A DNA stretch of 64,000 nt from positions 1,188,501-1,252,500 of the forward strand of contig NZ_CP054041.1 of the NCBI RefSeq assembly GCF_013282665.1, read 5' to 3'. The translations under genes and the position numbers were made by a program. The DNA comes from Listeria monocytogenes (GTDB taxonomy: Bacteria > Bacillota > Bacilli > Lactobacillales > Listeriaceae). Every line of letters begins with the position of its first letter. The stretch's first letter is position 1. Positions 19,917 to 29,580 of this stretch are shown in pieces. The notes below the pieces were generated by a model, which made no database searches, was not told where the DNA came from, and saw only the letters and a list, made by a program, of their open reading frames with translations.

Positions 19917-19928
19917 GGTAACGTTACC
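19917..19928. promoter_or_regulatory. LacI-type operator O2
   Basis: Perfect palindrome GGTAACGTTACC, flanked by TTT and AAA, 18 bases before the ROK start codon and downstream of the promoter. Confidence 0.75.
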
Positions 19929-19946
19929 AAAAATGAGGTGAAATAG

Positions 19947-20912
19947 TTGAACATACAAGAATCTGTCATCGGAATCGATTTAGGTGGCACTAAAATTTTA
20001 ATTGGCGAAGTAACAAAAGATGGTGAGGTGCTAAATTCCAAGAGCTATCCAAGCGATACGGAAAATCAGACTAAAGCTACTGAAGTACTGATTGGGGCAT
20101 TAGATGACTACATGCAAAATATTGGTTTTATAGCAGAAAAACAAACGAGTATTGGCGTAGGGCTCGTTGGCCGGGTGGACCATAAGTCAGGTGTTTGGTT
20201 AGAAATCGAACCAGGGAAGACGAATCCAACCCCGCTTGCTGACATTTTAGAAGCGAAAACGGGATTACCGGTAAGTCTTGGCAATGACGTAGTTTGCGCA
20301 ACGATGGCCGAAAAGCAATTTGGTTGGGGGCAAGAAACAAATGATTTTATTTATTTAAATATTGGAACCGGTCTTGCTGCTGGTTTTGTGGTAGATGGAC
20401 GAGTTACACAAGGTGGGCACTTTAATGCAGGTGAAATCGGTCATGCGGTAGTGGATATTCATAGCGATGTACTCTGTGGTTGCGGTAGACGTGGTTGTGT
20501 GGAACGACTTGCTTCTGGTCTTGGAATTAAAGAAGAGGCGCTAAGACATTTAAATAACTATCCAACATCGGTACTTGCTGAAAATAAAGCAGAACTAACT
20601 GGGAAACGGATTCTTCACGCTGCTGAACAAAAAGATGTGCTTGCGGAGAAAATCATTGATAATGCAACACTTCAACTGGCCAATTTAATTATGAATTTAG
20701 TTCGTACAACCGATCCTGAATGTGTGGTTCTAGGCGGAGGCGTGACACGGAACGAACATTTTTTCCAAAAGATCTTAGCTAATCTTCAAAGCAATACAAT
20801 CCGTTTTGTTACAAAAGGTGTTGTTCGCTCTAAGCTTGAAAAAGATAAAGTTGGCTTAATTGGCGCAGCAGTTATTGGAATGAGACTAGGAAATGAAGGA
20901 GGAAAAGAATGA
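19947..20912 (+). CDS. ROK-family sugar kinase
   Basis: 321 residues. IGIDLGGTKILIG is the ATP phosphate-binding loop, LGNDVVCA contains the catalytic Asp region, GEIGHAVV supplies the zinc-coordinating His, and CGCGRRGCVERLASG is the ROK zinc motif. ROK proteins of this kind phosphorylate glucose, fructose, N-acetylhexosamines or similar. No N-terminal DNA-binding domain, so it is an enzyme. TTG start with SD GAGGTG, downstream of operator O2. Its stop overlaps the start of the next gene. Confidence 0.88.
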   Translation: MNIQESVIGIDLGGTKILIGEVTKDGEVLNSKSYPSDTENQTKATEVLIGALDDYMQNIGFIAEKQTSIGVGLVGRVDHKSGVWLEIEPGKTNPTPLADILEAKTGLPVSLGNDVVCATMAEKQFGWGQETNDFIYLNIGTGLAAGFVVDGRVTQGGHFNAGEIGHAVVDIHSDVLCGCGRRGCVERLASGLGIKEEALRHLNNYPTSVLAENKAELTGKRILHAAEQKDVLAEKIIDNATLQLANLIMNLVRTTDPECVVLGGGVTRNEHFFQKILANLQSNTIRFVTKGVVRSKLEKDKVGLIGAAVIGMRLGNEGGKE

Positions 20913-23311
20913 AGCCAAGTATGGAACGACAAATTGCACAAACTGGTATTATTCATCGGCCACTCCCTATTGAAACCGAGCACGCATTAGAAACTTTAGC
21001 GAAAAAGAAACAAGTTTTATCCAGTAAGACATTATTTAGCTCTGAACAAGAAGTTCCTTTAGATTTTACACATCAAGGCGCAGGAGAATTTGCTATTTCA
21101 GCACAAGGAGAAATTAAGCTTGCTTCACCAGTTGATATGCCACATTGGCCTGCTGGTGCGCCAGATGACGGTGATTACACCAATTTTGGTAACGTTACCA
21201 TATCGGCATCACTCGAAAATGAGGACTGGAGCGGCTTTAATCGTGTACGAATCCAAGTTTTTCCTAATTTTCCGGGAGTAACAAATCCTTATTTGATGAT
21301 TAGTTTTAAAAATGATGGGACAGTGAAAGTGCCTGATATATATGGGCGCGAAGGTGTTCATGGTGTGAATTTAATCAATCATGAATGGAATGATGTCATC
21401 TTTGAAATTGAAGGGCTACCGCGTGATCGTATGACTGAAATGAGTTTTAGTTATTACTTGAATGGCCCAGAGCGACTGACTGCTGGAACAATGGAATTAT
21501 TCATTAACGAAATTAAATTAGAACAAATCAGTGAGCCGGAGATTTCCAAGGGCTGGATTCCTCAAGATAATATGCTAATTTATTCGCATAACGGCTACTC
21601 CAAAGACATGCCAAAAGTGGCATTTTGCGCGAACAATCATGCTGCGACAGCTTTTACAATCCACGAAAAAGAAACAGACAAAATTGTTTTCACTGGAAAA
21701 AGTTACCAAAACACAACAGAAACTGGCAATTTCATTATTCTTGATTTTTCTGATTTACAAACTGTGGGCGAATATTATTTGAAATTTGCGGATATGCAAT
21801 CGGAAACTTTCCAAATTGGGACTTCTGAAGTGATTTGGGAATCTTCTATCTGGAAATCACTCAATTTTATTTTCTGCGAACGTTGTGGTTGTCCAATTTT
21901 TGGTAAACATACGACTTGTCATGCGGATATTATTGCCGAACATGATGGGAAACAGCTTTCTTTTAATGGAGGTTGGCACGATGCGGGAGATGTTTCGCAG
22001 CAACTCATTCAAACGGCGGAAGTAACAATGGCTTTATATGAAATGGCTGCGAGTTTACCTGAAAAAGAGGAAACGTTGCGGATGCGTCTTTTGGAAGAAG
22101 GTGAGTGGGGATTAGATTTCATTTTGAAAACGCGGTTCGGAGATGGTTTTAGGGCTACTAGCGCAGGTATGACGAGATGGACAGATGGACTTGTTGGCGG
22201 CATGGATGACGCAATTGCACGCGTTCACAATCAAGCTTATGAGAACTTTTATTGTGCGGGTATGGAAGCCTATATTGGTAGCCAAATTACGGATAATGCT
22301 ACCATGCAGAATCATTTGCTAAGAATCGCGGAAGAGGATTTATTTTTTGCGATAGAAGAACTAGAAAAACATGGAACAGGTCAAAAACCGATTTTCTGGG
22401 AGCATACGTATCAAACCTCGGAAAGTTTATATTATGCTACAGCTTCTTGGGCGGCTTCAATGGTTTATCAATTAACTGACAAAGAAATTTATGCAGTAAA
22501 AGCGGCCGAGTGGTTAGATTTGATGTTAGAAGCGCAAGAAACAGCTGGGGTTAAAGACGGCGAAACTAGCGAACTTTACAAAGGATTTTTCTACCGAGAT
22601 AAAACGCACAAAGTTATTCAGCATTTTAATCATCAAGCGCGCGAACATCTTTATTTACTAGCACTTGAGGCTGCGCTTGAAACGCAACCAGCGCATGCCG
22701 AAAAACAAATTTGGAAGCAATCAGTCGAAATGTATGGTGATTATTTGAAAAAAGTAACACGTTTCACTAAACCATATCCACTTATTCCAGCAGGATTTTA
22801 CAAAAAAGACGAGTATTTAGACGAAGCAAGTTTCCACTTACAACATTTACTCATTGATGAACGAGCGATAGAAGAATATCAATTACAATTCGAGCAAGGT
22901 ATCAAAATAAACGATGAGATAGCTTTACGAAAATTCCCAATTTGGTTCTCGTTTAGAGGTAATAACGCTATTTTACTTTCGGCAGGAAAAGCGGCATCGA
23001 TTGCTGGGAAAATTTTGAAAGATAAGGCGCTTCTGGATATTGCGGAAGGGCAGTTACAGTGGGTGATTGGAATGAACCCATTTGGACAATCAATGATGCA
23101 CGGCGAAGGATACCGTTACGCACAGCAATACAGTGTACTGAACGGCGAAATCACAGGGGAAATACCAGTCGGAATGGAAACTTTTAGAAATGAAGATGAA
23201 CCATACTGGCCGGAGTTTAATAATGCAACTTATAAGGAAGTTTGGGTCGGTAATGCCGGCAAATGGATGTCAATTGTAGCAGATTTAAACAAAATAACAG
23301 GGAAGTCATAG
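20909..23311 (+). CDS. GH9-type glycoside hydrolase without signal peptide
   Basis: 800 residues. Residues about 1-220 are a beta-rich extra domain, about 230-310 match the CelD-type Ig-like domain that precedes GH9 catalytic domains, and about 330-795 form the (alpha/alpha)6 barrel: NGGWHDAGDVSQQ contains the catalytic Asp pair, NPFGQSMMHGEGYRY and YKEVWVGNAGKWM are the C-terminal active-site strips. It is usually called endoglucanase, yet there is no signal peptide, so it should work in the cytosol on an imported oligosaccharide. A third copy of the operator palindrome lies inside the gene (21188-21199). The start overlaps the kinase stop (ATGA). Confidence 0.82.
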   Translation: MKPSMERQIAQTGIIHRPLPIETEHALETLAKKKQVLSSKTLFSSEQEVPLDFTHQGAGEFAISAQGEIKLASPVDMPHWPAGAPDDGDYTNFGNVTISASLENEDWSGFNRVRIQVFPNFPGVTNPYLMISFKNDGTVKVPDIYGREGVHGVNLINHEWNDVIFEIEGLPRDRMTEMSFSYYLNGPERLTAGTMELFINEIKLEQISEPEISKGWIPQDNMLIYSHNGYSKDMPKVAFCANNHAATAFTIHEKETDKIVFTGKSYQNTTETGNFIILDFSDLQTVGEYYLKFADMQSETFQIGTSEVIWESSIWKSLNFIFCERCGCPIFGKHTTCHADIIAEHDGKQLSFNGGWHDAGDVSQQLIQTAEVTMALYEMAASLPEKEETLRMRLLEEGEWGLDFILKTRFGDGFRATSAGMTRWTDGLVGGMDDAIARVHNQAYENFYCAGMEAYIGSQITDNATMQNHLLRIAEEDLFFAIEELEKHGTGQKPIFWEHTYQTSESLYYATASWAASMVYQLTDKEIYAVKAAEWLDLMLEAQETAGVKDGETSELYKGFFYRDKTHKVIQHFNHQAREHLYLLALEAALETQPAHAEKQIWKQSVEMYGDYLKKVTRFTKPYPLIPAGFYKKDEYLDEASFHLQHLLIDERAIEEYQLQFEQGIKINDEIALRKFPIWFSFRGNNAILLSAGKAASIAGKILKDKALLDIAEGQLQWVIGMNPFGQSMMHGEGYRYAQQYSVLNGEITGEIPVGMETFRNEDEPYWPEFNNATYKEVWVGNAGKWMSIVADLNKITGKS
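21188..21199. promoter_or_regulatory. LacI-type operator O3, intragenic
   Basis: Perfect GGTAACGTTACC inside the GH9 gene, about 1.27 kb downstream of O2, also preceded by TTTT. Identical core to O2. Confidence 0.55.
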
Positions 23312-23323
23312 GAGGACAAAAAA

Positions 23324-24682
23324 ATGAATTCAGAGAGAACTTTATCAAGTCGATTTATTGAAGGATTATCAATTTTTGCCCAAAAAATTTCATCGCAAAA
23401 GCATATCATGGCAATTCGTGATGGCTTTGCAGCAATGATTCCGATTACGATTATTGCCGCATTTTTCTTACTCGTAAATAACGTTTTGCTCCAACCACAA
23501 AATGGTTTGCTTAAATTCATTCCAAATGTAGAAAATTATTTGGGTGTAGGTATTCAGGTCTATAACGCGACACTCGGCATTATGGCAATTTTAGCAGCAT
23601 TCTTAATAGGTAACTTTTTAGCTAAATCTTACGGGATGGAAGGGCGTACAGAAGGTGTTATCGCTGTAGCTGCTTATGTTGTTTTAATACCGGCTTCTTC
23701 TCATTTAATGTCTGTTGATGGAAAAGCTTTTGAAGCGGGCGGCGTTTTAACACAAGAAATGACAAGTTCAACAGGGATGTTCCTCGCGATTATCGCTGCT
23801 TTAGTCAGTGTTACCATGCTTGCGAAATTCTCGAAAAGCAAAAAATTAAAGATTTCTATGCCTGAAAGTGTTCCACCAGCAATTGCAAAATCATTTAACA
23901 TTTTAATTCCATCTTTCTTAGTTCTAAGTATCTTAGCAATTATCGAAGTACTTGTAGTTAGTTTTGTATCAATGAGTATTCCCGAAATTATCGTAAAAGT
24001 ACTGCAAATTCCATTAGTTGGTGGTTTCCAAACATTACCAGGAATTCTACTTTATGTATTCTTAGCGGGATTCTTATGGGTCTTCGGTATTCACGGCGCA
24101 TTCGTACTAGGCGCGATTTCCGGACCAGTACTTTTAACTTCCTTACAACAAAATATTGATGCAGTGAACGCAGGGACTGCTCTACCAAACATTGTTACGC
24201 AACCGTTTTTGGATGCTTTTGTATACATGGGTGGTGGCGGAACAATCATCTGTTTAGTTATCGCGATTTTCATTGCATCTAAACGGCCAGATCACCGCAT
24301 GGTTACAAAATTTGGGTTGATTCCGAGTATTTTCAATGTCAGCGAACCGCTAATGTTCGGTCTGCCAGTTGTGTTCAACCCGATTTATGGTATTCCATTA
24401 GTTATTGCACCACTAGCTTCCACTGCAATGGCGTACTTCGCGACTTCATGGGGCTGGATTAGCCAAACTTATATCTTAATTCCGTGGGTAACACCACCCG
24501 TGCTTTCTGGTTATCTTGCAACAGGTGGAGACATTCGCGCATCCATCCTGCAAATCGCAATTATTATCGTTGGAACGCTGATTTACCTACCATTTGTACT
24601 CGTAGCAAACCGCGCGTATGTGTTAGAACAAAAAGCTGCTGGGAAAGTAGAAGCAGAAACAGTAACGAATGGAGAAGTTTAA
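23324..24682 (+). CDS. PTS EIIC component, cellobiose/lactose type
   Basis: 452 residues with about ten membrane helices; the N-terminal RFIEGLSIFAQKISSQKHIMAIRDGFAAMIP is typical of the LicC/CelB EIIC family, and FGLIPSIFNVSEPLMFGLPVVFNPIY carries the conserved substrate loop with Glu. It is the permease domain only: no EIIA or EIIB gene lies in this operon, so it must borrow them from another PTS. SD AGGAGG. The next gene's SD lies within its last codons. Confidence 0.88.
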   Translation: MNSERTLSSRFIEGLSIFAQKISSQKHIMAIRDGFAAMIPITIIAAFFLLVNNVLLQPQNGLLKFIPNVENYLGVGIQVYNATLGIMAILAAFLIGNFLAKSYGMEGRTEGVIAVAAYVVLIPASSHLMSVDGKAFEAGGVLTQEMTSSTGMFLAIIAALVSVTMLAKFSKSKKLKISMPESVPPAIAKSFNILIPSFLVLSILAIIEVLVVSFVSMSIPEIIVKVLQIPLVGGFQTLPGILLYVFLAGFLWVFGIHGAFVLGAISGPVLLTSLQQNIDAVNAGTALPNIVTQPFLDAFVYMGGGGTIICLVIAIFIASKRPDHRMVTKFGLIPSIFNVSEPLMFGLPVVFNPIYGIPLVIAPLASTAMAYFATSWGWISQTYILIPWVTPPVLSGYLATGGDIRASILQIAIIIVGTLIYLPFVLVANRAYVLEQKAAGKVEAETVTNGEV

Positions 24683-24683
24683 A

Positions 24684-25769
24684 ATGAAACCAACAATGAT
24701 GACTTATATTAATGAAGAAGAGGAAATGTGCCGTGCAATTTTAGCGGATTTCCAAACAAATGCGGAAAAACTAGAATCACTCGTAAAAAATGGCGCAAAA
24801 GAATGGCTGATTTTAGCAACTGGATCGAGTTTAAACGCAGCTCAAAGCGCCAAATATTATATTGAAAATTTAGCTGATGTCCGCATTACGATTGAAGAAC
24901 CGTTCAACCATTTATATTATGAAAAATTATCAAGTCATCTAGATTTGGTTATTGGGATTTCGCAAAGTGGTCAAAGTACATCGACCATTTCTGCGCTAGA
25001 ACGAGTGAAAAAAGAAGCTTCCGTTCCAGTAGTGGCACTAACTAGTGATGTAACGAGTGAAATTGCTGAGTTTGCAGATATTACGCTTGATATCGGCTCC
25101 GGAAAAGAACGAGTTGGCTACGTAACAAAAGGTTTTACAGCAACAGTTCTAACATTAATGCTGACTGGACTTCATTTTGCGTATAAAACAGCACAAATTG
25201 ATGAAACTAGGTTCAATAATGAAATCAACGCATTTAGTCGAGCAACGGACGCAATCCCGGCAACAATTGCCAAAACAGAAGCATTTTATGAAAAATGGCA
25301 AGAAGAATTTGCTAGTGCACCGAAGTTTACAGCTATTGGATATGGTCCTACTGTTGGAACATGCAAAGAATTTGAAACAAAATTCTCAGAAACCGTCCGC
25401 GTGCCATCACAAGGTCTTGATTTAGAAGCGTTTATGCACGGACCATATTTAGAAGTAAATCCACAGCATAGAATCTTCTTTTTAGAAACAGAAAGCGCCG
25501 TTACCGAACGATTAGTAGCGTTGCGCAATTATGAATCTAAATATACACCATTTACGTATACAGTTAAATTTGGTACAACTGGAAATGATCGAACGCTTTT
25601 GATACCGGCAGATTTAGACGAATATCAAGCGCCGTTCCTAATGATTCTTCCTTTCCAAATATTAGCGCATCACATTGCGGAGTTGAAAGGCAACAAATTA
25701 ACAGAACGTATCTACACAGACTTTGGTGTAGCGATGAAGAGCAAAACAAAACCAGGTGACTATGCTTAA
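24684..25769 (+). CDS. SIS-domain aminosugar-phosphate deglycase/isomerase (GlmS isomerase-like)
   Basis: 361 residues with two SIS domains and no glutaminase domain: ATGSSLNAAQSAKYY (about 46-60) and GISQSGQSTSTISAL (about 93-107) are phosphosugar loops, and DLEAFMHGPYLEV (about 250) is the second-domain active-site loop. Relatives (FrlB, AgaS, GlmS C-half) release amino groups from 6-phospho-sugar amines. Start chosen at ATG 24684 because ATG 24669 overlaps the SD GGAGAAG. Last gene of the operon; a strong terminator follows. Confidence 0.82.
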   Translation: MKPTMMTYINEEEEMCRAILADFQTNAEKLESLVKNGAKEWLILATGSSLNAAQSAKYYIENLADVRITIEEPFNHLYYEKLSSHLDLVIGISQSGQSTSTISALERVKKEASVPVVALTSDVTSEIAEFADITLDIGSGKERVGYVTKGFTATVLTLMLTGLHFAYKTAQIDETRFNNEINAFSRATDAIPATIAKTEAFYEKWQEEFASAPKFTAIGYGPTVGTCKEFETKFSETVRVPSQGLDLEAFMHGPYLEVNPQHRIFFLETESAVTERLVALRNYESKYTPFTYTVKFGTTGNDRTLLIPADLDEYQAPFLMILPFQILAHHIAELKGNKLTERIYTDFGVAMKSKTKPGDYA

Positions 25770-25780
25770 GAGAGGCAAAT

Positions 25781-25827
25781 AGACTGGAGAAACCCTTATA
25801 AGAAGGGTTTTTCCAGTCTTCTTTTTG
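25781..25827 (+). terminator. Terminator of the LacI-controlled sugar operon
   Basis: AGACTGGAGAAACCCTT pairs with AAGGGTTTTTCCAGTCTT, followed by CTTTTT; a long strong stem. Confidence 0.93.
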
Positions 25828-25834
25828 TATTTGG

Positions 25835-25928
25835 GTTACATGTTACGCAGAATGTAACGAGTTACAGGCTGATTCCGTCTGTTCTTAAAAAAAGAAAACG
25901 TATTCAAAAACTATCTTTTTTGTACTAT
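25835..25928 (+). promoter_or_regulatory. Regulatory region of the agmatine operon
   Basis: GTTACAT (25835-25841) and ATGTAAC (25852-25858) form an inverted repeat, with extra GTTAC copies at 25842 and 25861. AGAAAACGTATTCA (25893-25906) matches cre at 12 of 14 positions. A possible promoter is TATTCA (25901-25906) and TACTAT (25923-25928) with a 16-base spacer. The binding protein for the repeats is unknown. Confidence 0.4.
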
Positions 25929-26003
25929 GATGAGCATGTGGCAAGGAAATACTCGAGTATGCCCCAGAAAAGGTTCAGAAAATAAATGGTTGAGGTGATA
26001 GAA

Positions 26004-27029
26004 ATGAACAAAAAAAGAGATTTTATCGACACAAAAGATTTTTCTAAAGAAGAAATACTATTTATGATAGAAATTGGTCGCAAAATGAAAGAATCTATTA
26101 AAAACGGTCATTACCCACAACTTTTAAAACATAAGACACTGGGTATGATTTTTGAACAATCATCAACAAGAACTCGTGTATCTTTTGAAACAGCAATGAC
26201 ACAGCTTGGTGGTCATGCAGAATATTTAGCTCCTGGACAAATTCAGCTCGGTGGACATGAATCAGTAGGCGATACAGCTAAAGTTCTTTCTAGATTAGTA
26301 GATATATTGATGGCGCGTGTTGAACGTCATCAAACAGTAGTAGAACTCGCAAATACAGCTGCTATTCCTGTTATTAATGGAATGAGTGATTACAACCATC
26401 CAACACAAGAATTAGGGGATGCAATTACTATGTTTGAACACCTTCCCAAAGGAAAGAAAATTGAAGACTGCAAAATTGTCTTTGTAGGAGATGCTACTCA
26501 AGTATGTGCATCTACAATGTTTATGGCAACAAAACTTGGAATGGATTTCGTTCAATTTGGACCAAAAGGATTTCAATTACGTGAAGAACATTTGAAAATT
26601 GCTGAAGAAAACTGCAAAGTATCTGGCGGAAGCTATTTAATTACAGAAGATGTGGACATTGCGTTAAAAGACGCAGATTTCATTTATACAGATGTTTGGT
26701 ATGGCCTATACGAAGCGGAACTTTCCGAAGAAGAGCGAATGAAAACTTTCTATCCTAAATATCAAGTGAATAAAGAATTAATCAGTAAAGCGGCTCCGCA
26801 TGTGAAGTTTATGCATTGTCTACCTGCAACTCGTGGTGAAGAGGTTACTGATGAAGTGCTCGATGCTCCATACTCCGTTGTTATTGACGAAGCTGAAAAT
26901 CGTTTAACAGCAATGAGAGCACTGCTTGTGTACTTTATGAATCCGTATGTGAAAGAAGCGGGTTTTGCAGTTGCGGAAAAATATGATGCAGAATTAGAGT
27001 TATTAATTAGAAATGGCGCTGGCTTATAA
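26004..27029 (+). CDS. ptcA: Putrescine carbamoyltransferase
   Basis: 341 residues, cytosolic. Phosphorolyses carbamoylputrescine to putrescine and carbamoyl phosphate in agmatine catabolism. [10 protein letters not shown] (about 51-60) is the carbamoyl-phosphate loop, HPTQELGDA (about 133-141) is conserved, and HCLPATRG (about 268-275) binds the second substrate. Often misnamed ornithine carbamoyltransferase; the adjacent agmatine deiminases and the C-terminal helix extension support the putrescine enzyme. I start at ATG 26004 since SD TGAGGTGA lies after the earlier ATG at 25986. Confidence 0.88.
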   Translation: MNKKRDFIDTKDFSKEEILFMIEIGRKMKESIKNGHYPQLLKHKTLGMIFEQSSTRTRVSFETAMTQLGGHAEYLAPGQIQLGGHESVGDTAKVLSRLVDILMARVERHQTVVELANTAAIPVINGMSDYNHPTQELGDAITMFEHLPKGKKIEDCKIVFVGDATQVCASTMFMATKLGMDFVQFGPKGFQLREEHLKIAEENCKVSGGSYLITEDVDIALKDADFIYTDVWYGLYEAELSEEERMKTFYPKYQVNKELISKAAPHVKFMHCLPATRGEEVTDEVLDAPYSVVIDEAENRLTAMRALLVYFMNPYVKEAGFAVAEKYDAELELLIRNGAGL

Positions 27030-27101
27030 GATACCAAAATAAGGAGGAGAAGAGAACGCTGGCCGTTTTCTTCCCCCCACTTAAAAAGAGGAGTGGGCAT
27101 T

Positions 27102-28487
27102 TTGGAAAAAAAGAAGAAATTCAGATTATTTGATGCGGTTCTTATGGCTGTATGTGTCGTTTTGGTTGTGGAATCTGCCGCGCCAGCAGCGGCGATAGGA
27201 TCATCTCAATTTTTCTGGTGGATTGCGTTACTTATTTTATTTTTCTTACCATATGGACTTGTTTCGGCTGAGCTTGGGACAACCTATGATGATGAAGGTG
27301 GAATTTATGATTGGGTAAAGCGGGCATTCGGCCAAAAATGGGGTGCTCGTGTTGCTTGGTTATACTGGATTAATTATCCAATTTGGATGGCGAGTTTAGC
27401 GGTATTGTTTGTAGAAGTTATTACGCAAATTTTCCCGGTTTCATTTGGGACGCCGGTTTCGATTTTGATTCAGCTCGTTTTTGTGTGGATTGTTGTTATT
27501 GTTAGTTGTTATCCAGTGAGTGATAGTAAATGGATTCTTAATATAGCGGCTTTCTGTAAAGTGGCAATTATGCTTTGCCTTGGTGTGCTTGGGATTTATT
27601 TTGCGATTACGAAGGGATTGGCGAATGACTTTTCTGGAAAAGCATTACTTCCAACTTTTGATTTAGAGAGTTTATCATTTATTTCAGTCATTTTATTCAA
27701 TTTCTTAGGTTTTGAAGTGGTAACAACGCTTGCGAGTGACATGGAAAATCCTAAAAAACAAATTCCTCAAGCAATTATTTATGGTGGGATTTTGATTGCA
27801 TTCTTCTATTTACTAGCAGCATTCGGGATGGGGGCAGCAATTCCGACTTCTGAACTTTCAACGTCAGGCGGTCTTATTGATAGCTTCATTATGCTGATTG
27901 GCGGAGTTAACCCATTTGTTATTATTATTGGGATTATGTTTATGTATACATTAGTAGCAAATTTAGTGTCTTGGGCACTGGGCGTGAACTATGTAGCGAT
28001 GTATGCAGCGAAAAACAAAGATTTACCAGCTGTTTTTGGAAAAACAAATCCGAAAAATGATATGCCAACAGGTACTAGTATATTAAACGGGATTGTAGCT
28101 TCTGTATTAATTGTTGTGGCACCACTTATTCCAAATGAAAATATTTTCTGGGCATTCTTTGCATTAAATGTAGTTGCTTTACTAGGTTCATATATCTTGA
28201 TGTTCCCAGCGTTTTTGAAATTACGTAAGTTGGATCCGGACCGAGAACGTCCATTTAAAGTGCCGGGTGGCAAAATCTTGCTTTACTTAATGACTTTTGT
28301 ACCAATGATTTTACTCATTATTACTTTGATTTTCTCTGCAGTACCATTAAATGGTTCGAGTGCAGAATTAAATGAAAAAATCCCAATCTTAATTGGAACC
28401 GTTGTAGCGGTGATTGTTGGTGAAATATGTATTTGGCTTGCTGGTAAAAGAAAAGACAAAGGAGAGATAGAAAATGAGAACGATTGA
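27102..28487 (+). CDS. APC-family amino acid/polyamine antiporter (agmatine/putrescine exchanger)
   Basis: About 461 residues with 12 membrane helices and the APC superfamily opening [24 protein letters not shown] (split at the unwound helix 1). In agmatine operons this gene exchanges external agmatine for internal putrescine, which gives acid protection; that assignment rests on context. The SD AAAGAGGAG is right next to GTG 27093, so TTG 27102 is the better start. A short hairpin CCCAC...GTGGG (27075-27096) puts this SD in its loop. Its 3' end overlaps the next gene by 14 bases. Confidence 0.85.
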   Translation: MEKKKKFRLFDAVLMAVCVVLVVESAAPAAAIGSSQFFWWIALLILFFLPYGLVSAELGTTYDDEGGIYDWVKRAFGQKWGARVAWLYWINYPIWMASLAVLFVEVITQIFPVSFGTPVSILIQLVFVWIVVIVSCYPVSDSKWILNIAAFCKVAIMLCLGVLGIYFAITKGLANDFSGKALLPTFDLESLSFISVILFNFLGFEVVTTLASDMENPKKQIPQAIIYGGILIAFFYLLAAFGMGAAIPTSELSTSGGLIDSFIMLIGGVNPFVIIIGIMFMYTLVANLVSWALGVNYVAMYAAKNKDLPAVFGKTNPKNDMPTGTSILNGIVASVLIVVAPLIPNENIFWAFFALNVVALLGSYILMFPAFLKLRKLDPDRERPFKVPGGKILLYLMTFVPMILLIITLIFSAVPLNGSSAELNEKIPILIGTVVAVIVGEICIWLAGKRKDKGEIENEND

Positions 28488-29568
28488 TAGTTCTTCTAAA
28501 AAAGATGGATTTAGAATGCCTGGGGAATTTGAAAAACATGCTGGTTGCTATATTATTTGGCCAGAACGACCAGATAATTGGCGTTTAGGAGCTAAGCCTG
28601 CACAAAAAGCTTTTGTTGATGTGGCGACAGCGATTTCCCGTTTTGAACCAGTTACTGTTGTTGCAAGTTCTAGTCAATATATAAATGCAAGATATATGCT
28701 ACCTGATGAAATTCGCGTAGTTGAAATGGATAACGACGATGCTTGGGTGCGCGATTCTGGGCCAACTTTTGTTGTTAATGATTCTGGTGACGTACGTGGA
28801 GTCGATTGGTCATTTAACTCTTGGGGGGGATTGGTCGATGGTTTGTACTTCCCGTGGGATAAAGATGATCAAGTTGCTCAAAAAATATGCGAATTAGAGC
28901 GGAAAGATCGTTATCGCTTGGCTGATTTTGTGTTAGAAGGCGGTTCCATTCATGTCGACGGTGAAGGTACACTTGTAACGACAGAAGAATGTTTATTATC
29001 AGAAGGACGCAATCCACAACTTTCCAAACAGCAAATCGAAATGGTTTTAAAAGAGTACTTGAATTTAGAAAAAATTATTTGGCTAAAACGAGGGATTTAT
29101 TTAGATGAAACGAATGGTCATGTAGATAATATTTTTAATTATGTACGCCCAGGTGTAGTAGCGCTGGCGTGGACAGATGATGAAACGGACCCGCAGTATG
29201 AAATTTCCAAAGAATGCTTTGATATTTTATCGAATGAAACTGATGCAAAAGGTCGTAAATTAGAAGTGCATAAAATAAATGTACCAAAGCCAATTTTAAT
29301 TACCGATGAAGAAAGCAAAGGTGTGGATGCTGTTGAAGGGACGTTGCCGCGAGAAGAAGGCGACCGACTGGCAGCAAGTTATATTAATTACTACACAGCT
29401 AATGGTGGAGTGATTTTTCCGCTATTTGGAGATCCAAATGATGAACTTGCCCGTGAAAAATTACAACAACTTTATCCAAACTGTGAAGTGGTCGGTGTAA
29501 AAGCAAGAGAAATTTTACTTGGCGGCGGAAATATTCACTGTATTACTCAGCAGGTGCCAAGAGGATAA
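28474..29568 (+). CDS. aguA1: Agmatine deiminase (AguA1)
   Basis: 364 residues, cytosolic. Converts agmatine to carbamoylputrescine and ammonia. Guanidino-group-modifying fold: [40 protein letters not shown] (catalytic His), [10 protein letters not shown] and the C-terminal nucleophile Cys in [16 protein letters not shown] preceded by AAAGGAGAG inside the transporter gene. A second, similar deiminase lies 1 kb downstream but differs at a key Gly (see 30624-31733). Confidence 0.93.
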   Translation: MRTIDSSSKKDGFRMPGEFEKHAGCYIIWPERPDNWRLGAKPAQKAFVDVATAISRFEPVTVVASSSQYINARYMLPDEIRVVEMDNDDAWVRDSGPTFVVNDSGDVRGVDWSFNSWGGLVDGLYFPWDKDDQVAQKICELERKDRYRLADFVLEGGSIHVDGEGTLVTTEECLLSEGRNPQLSKQQIEMVLKEYLNLEKIIWLKRGIYLDETNGHVDNIFNYVRPGVVALAWTDDETDPQYEISKECFDILSNETDAKGRKLEVHKINVPKPILITDEESKGVDAVEGTLPREEGDRLAASYINYYTANGGVIFPLFGDPNDELAREKLQQLYPNCEVVGVKAREILLGGGNIHCITQQVPRG

Positions 29569-29580
29569 GGAGTGAACAGC

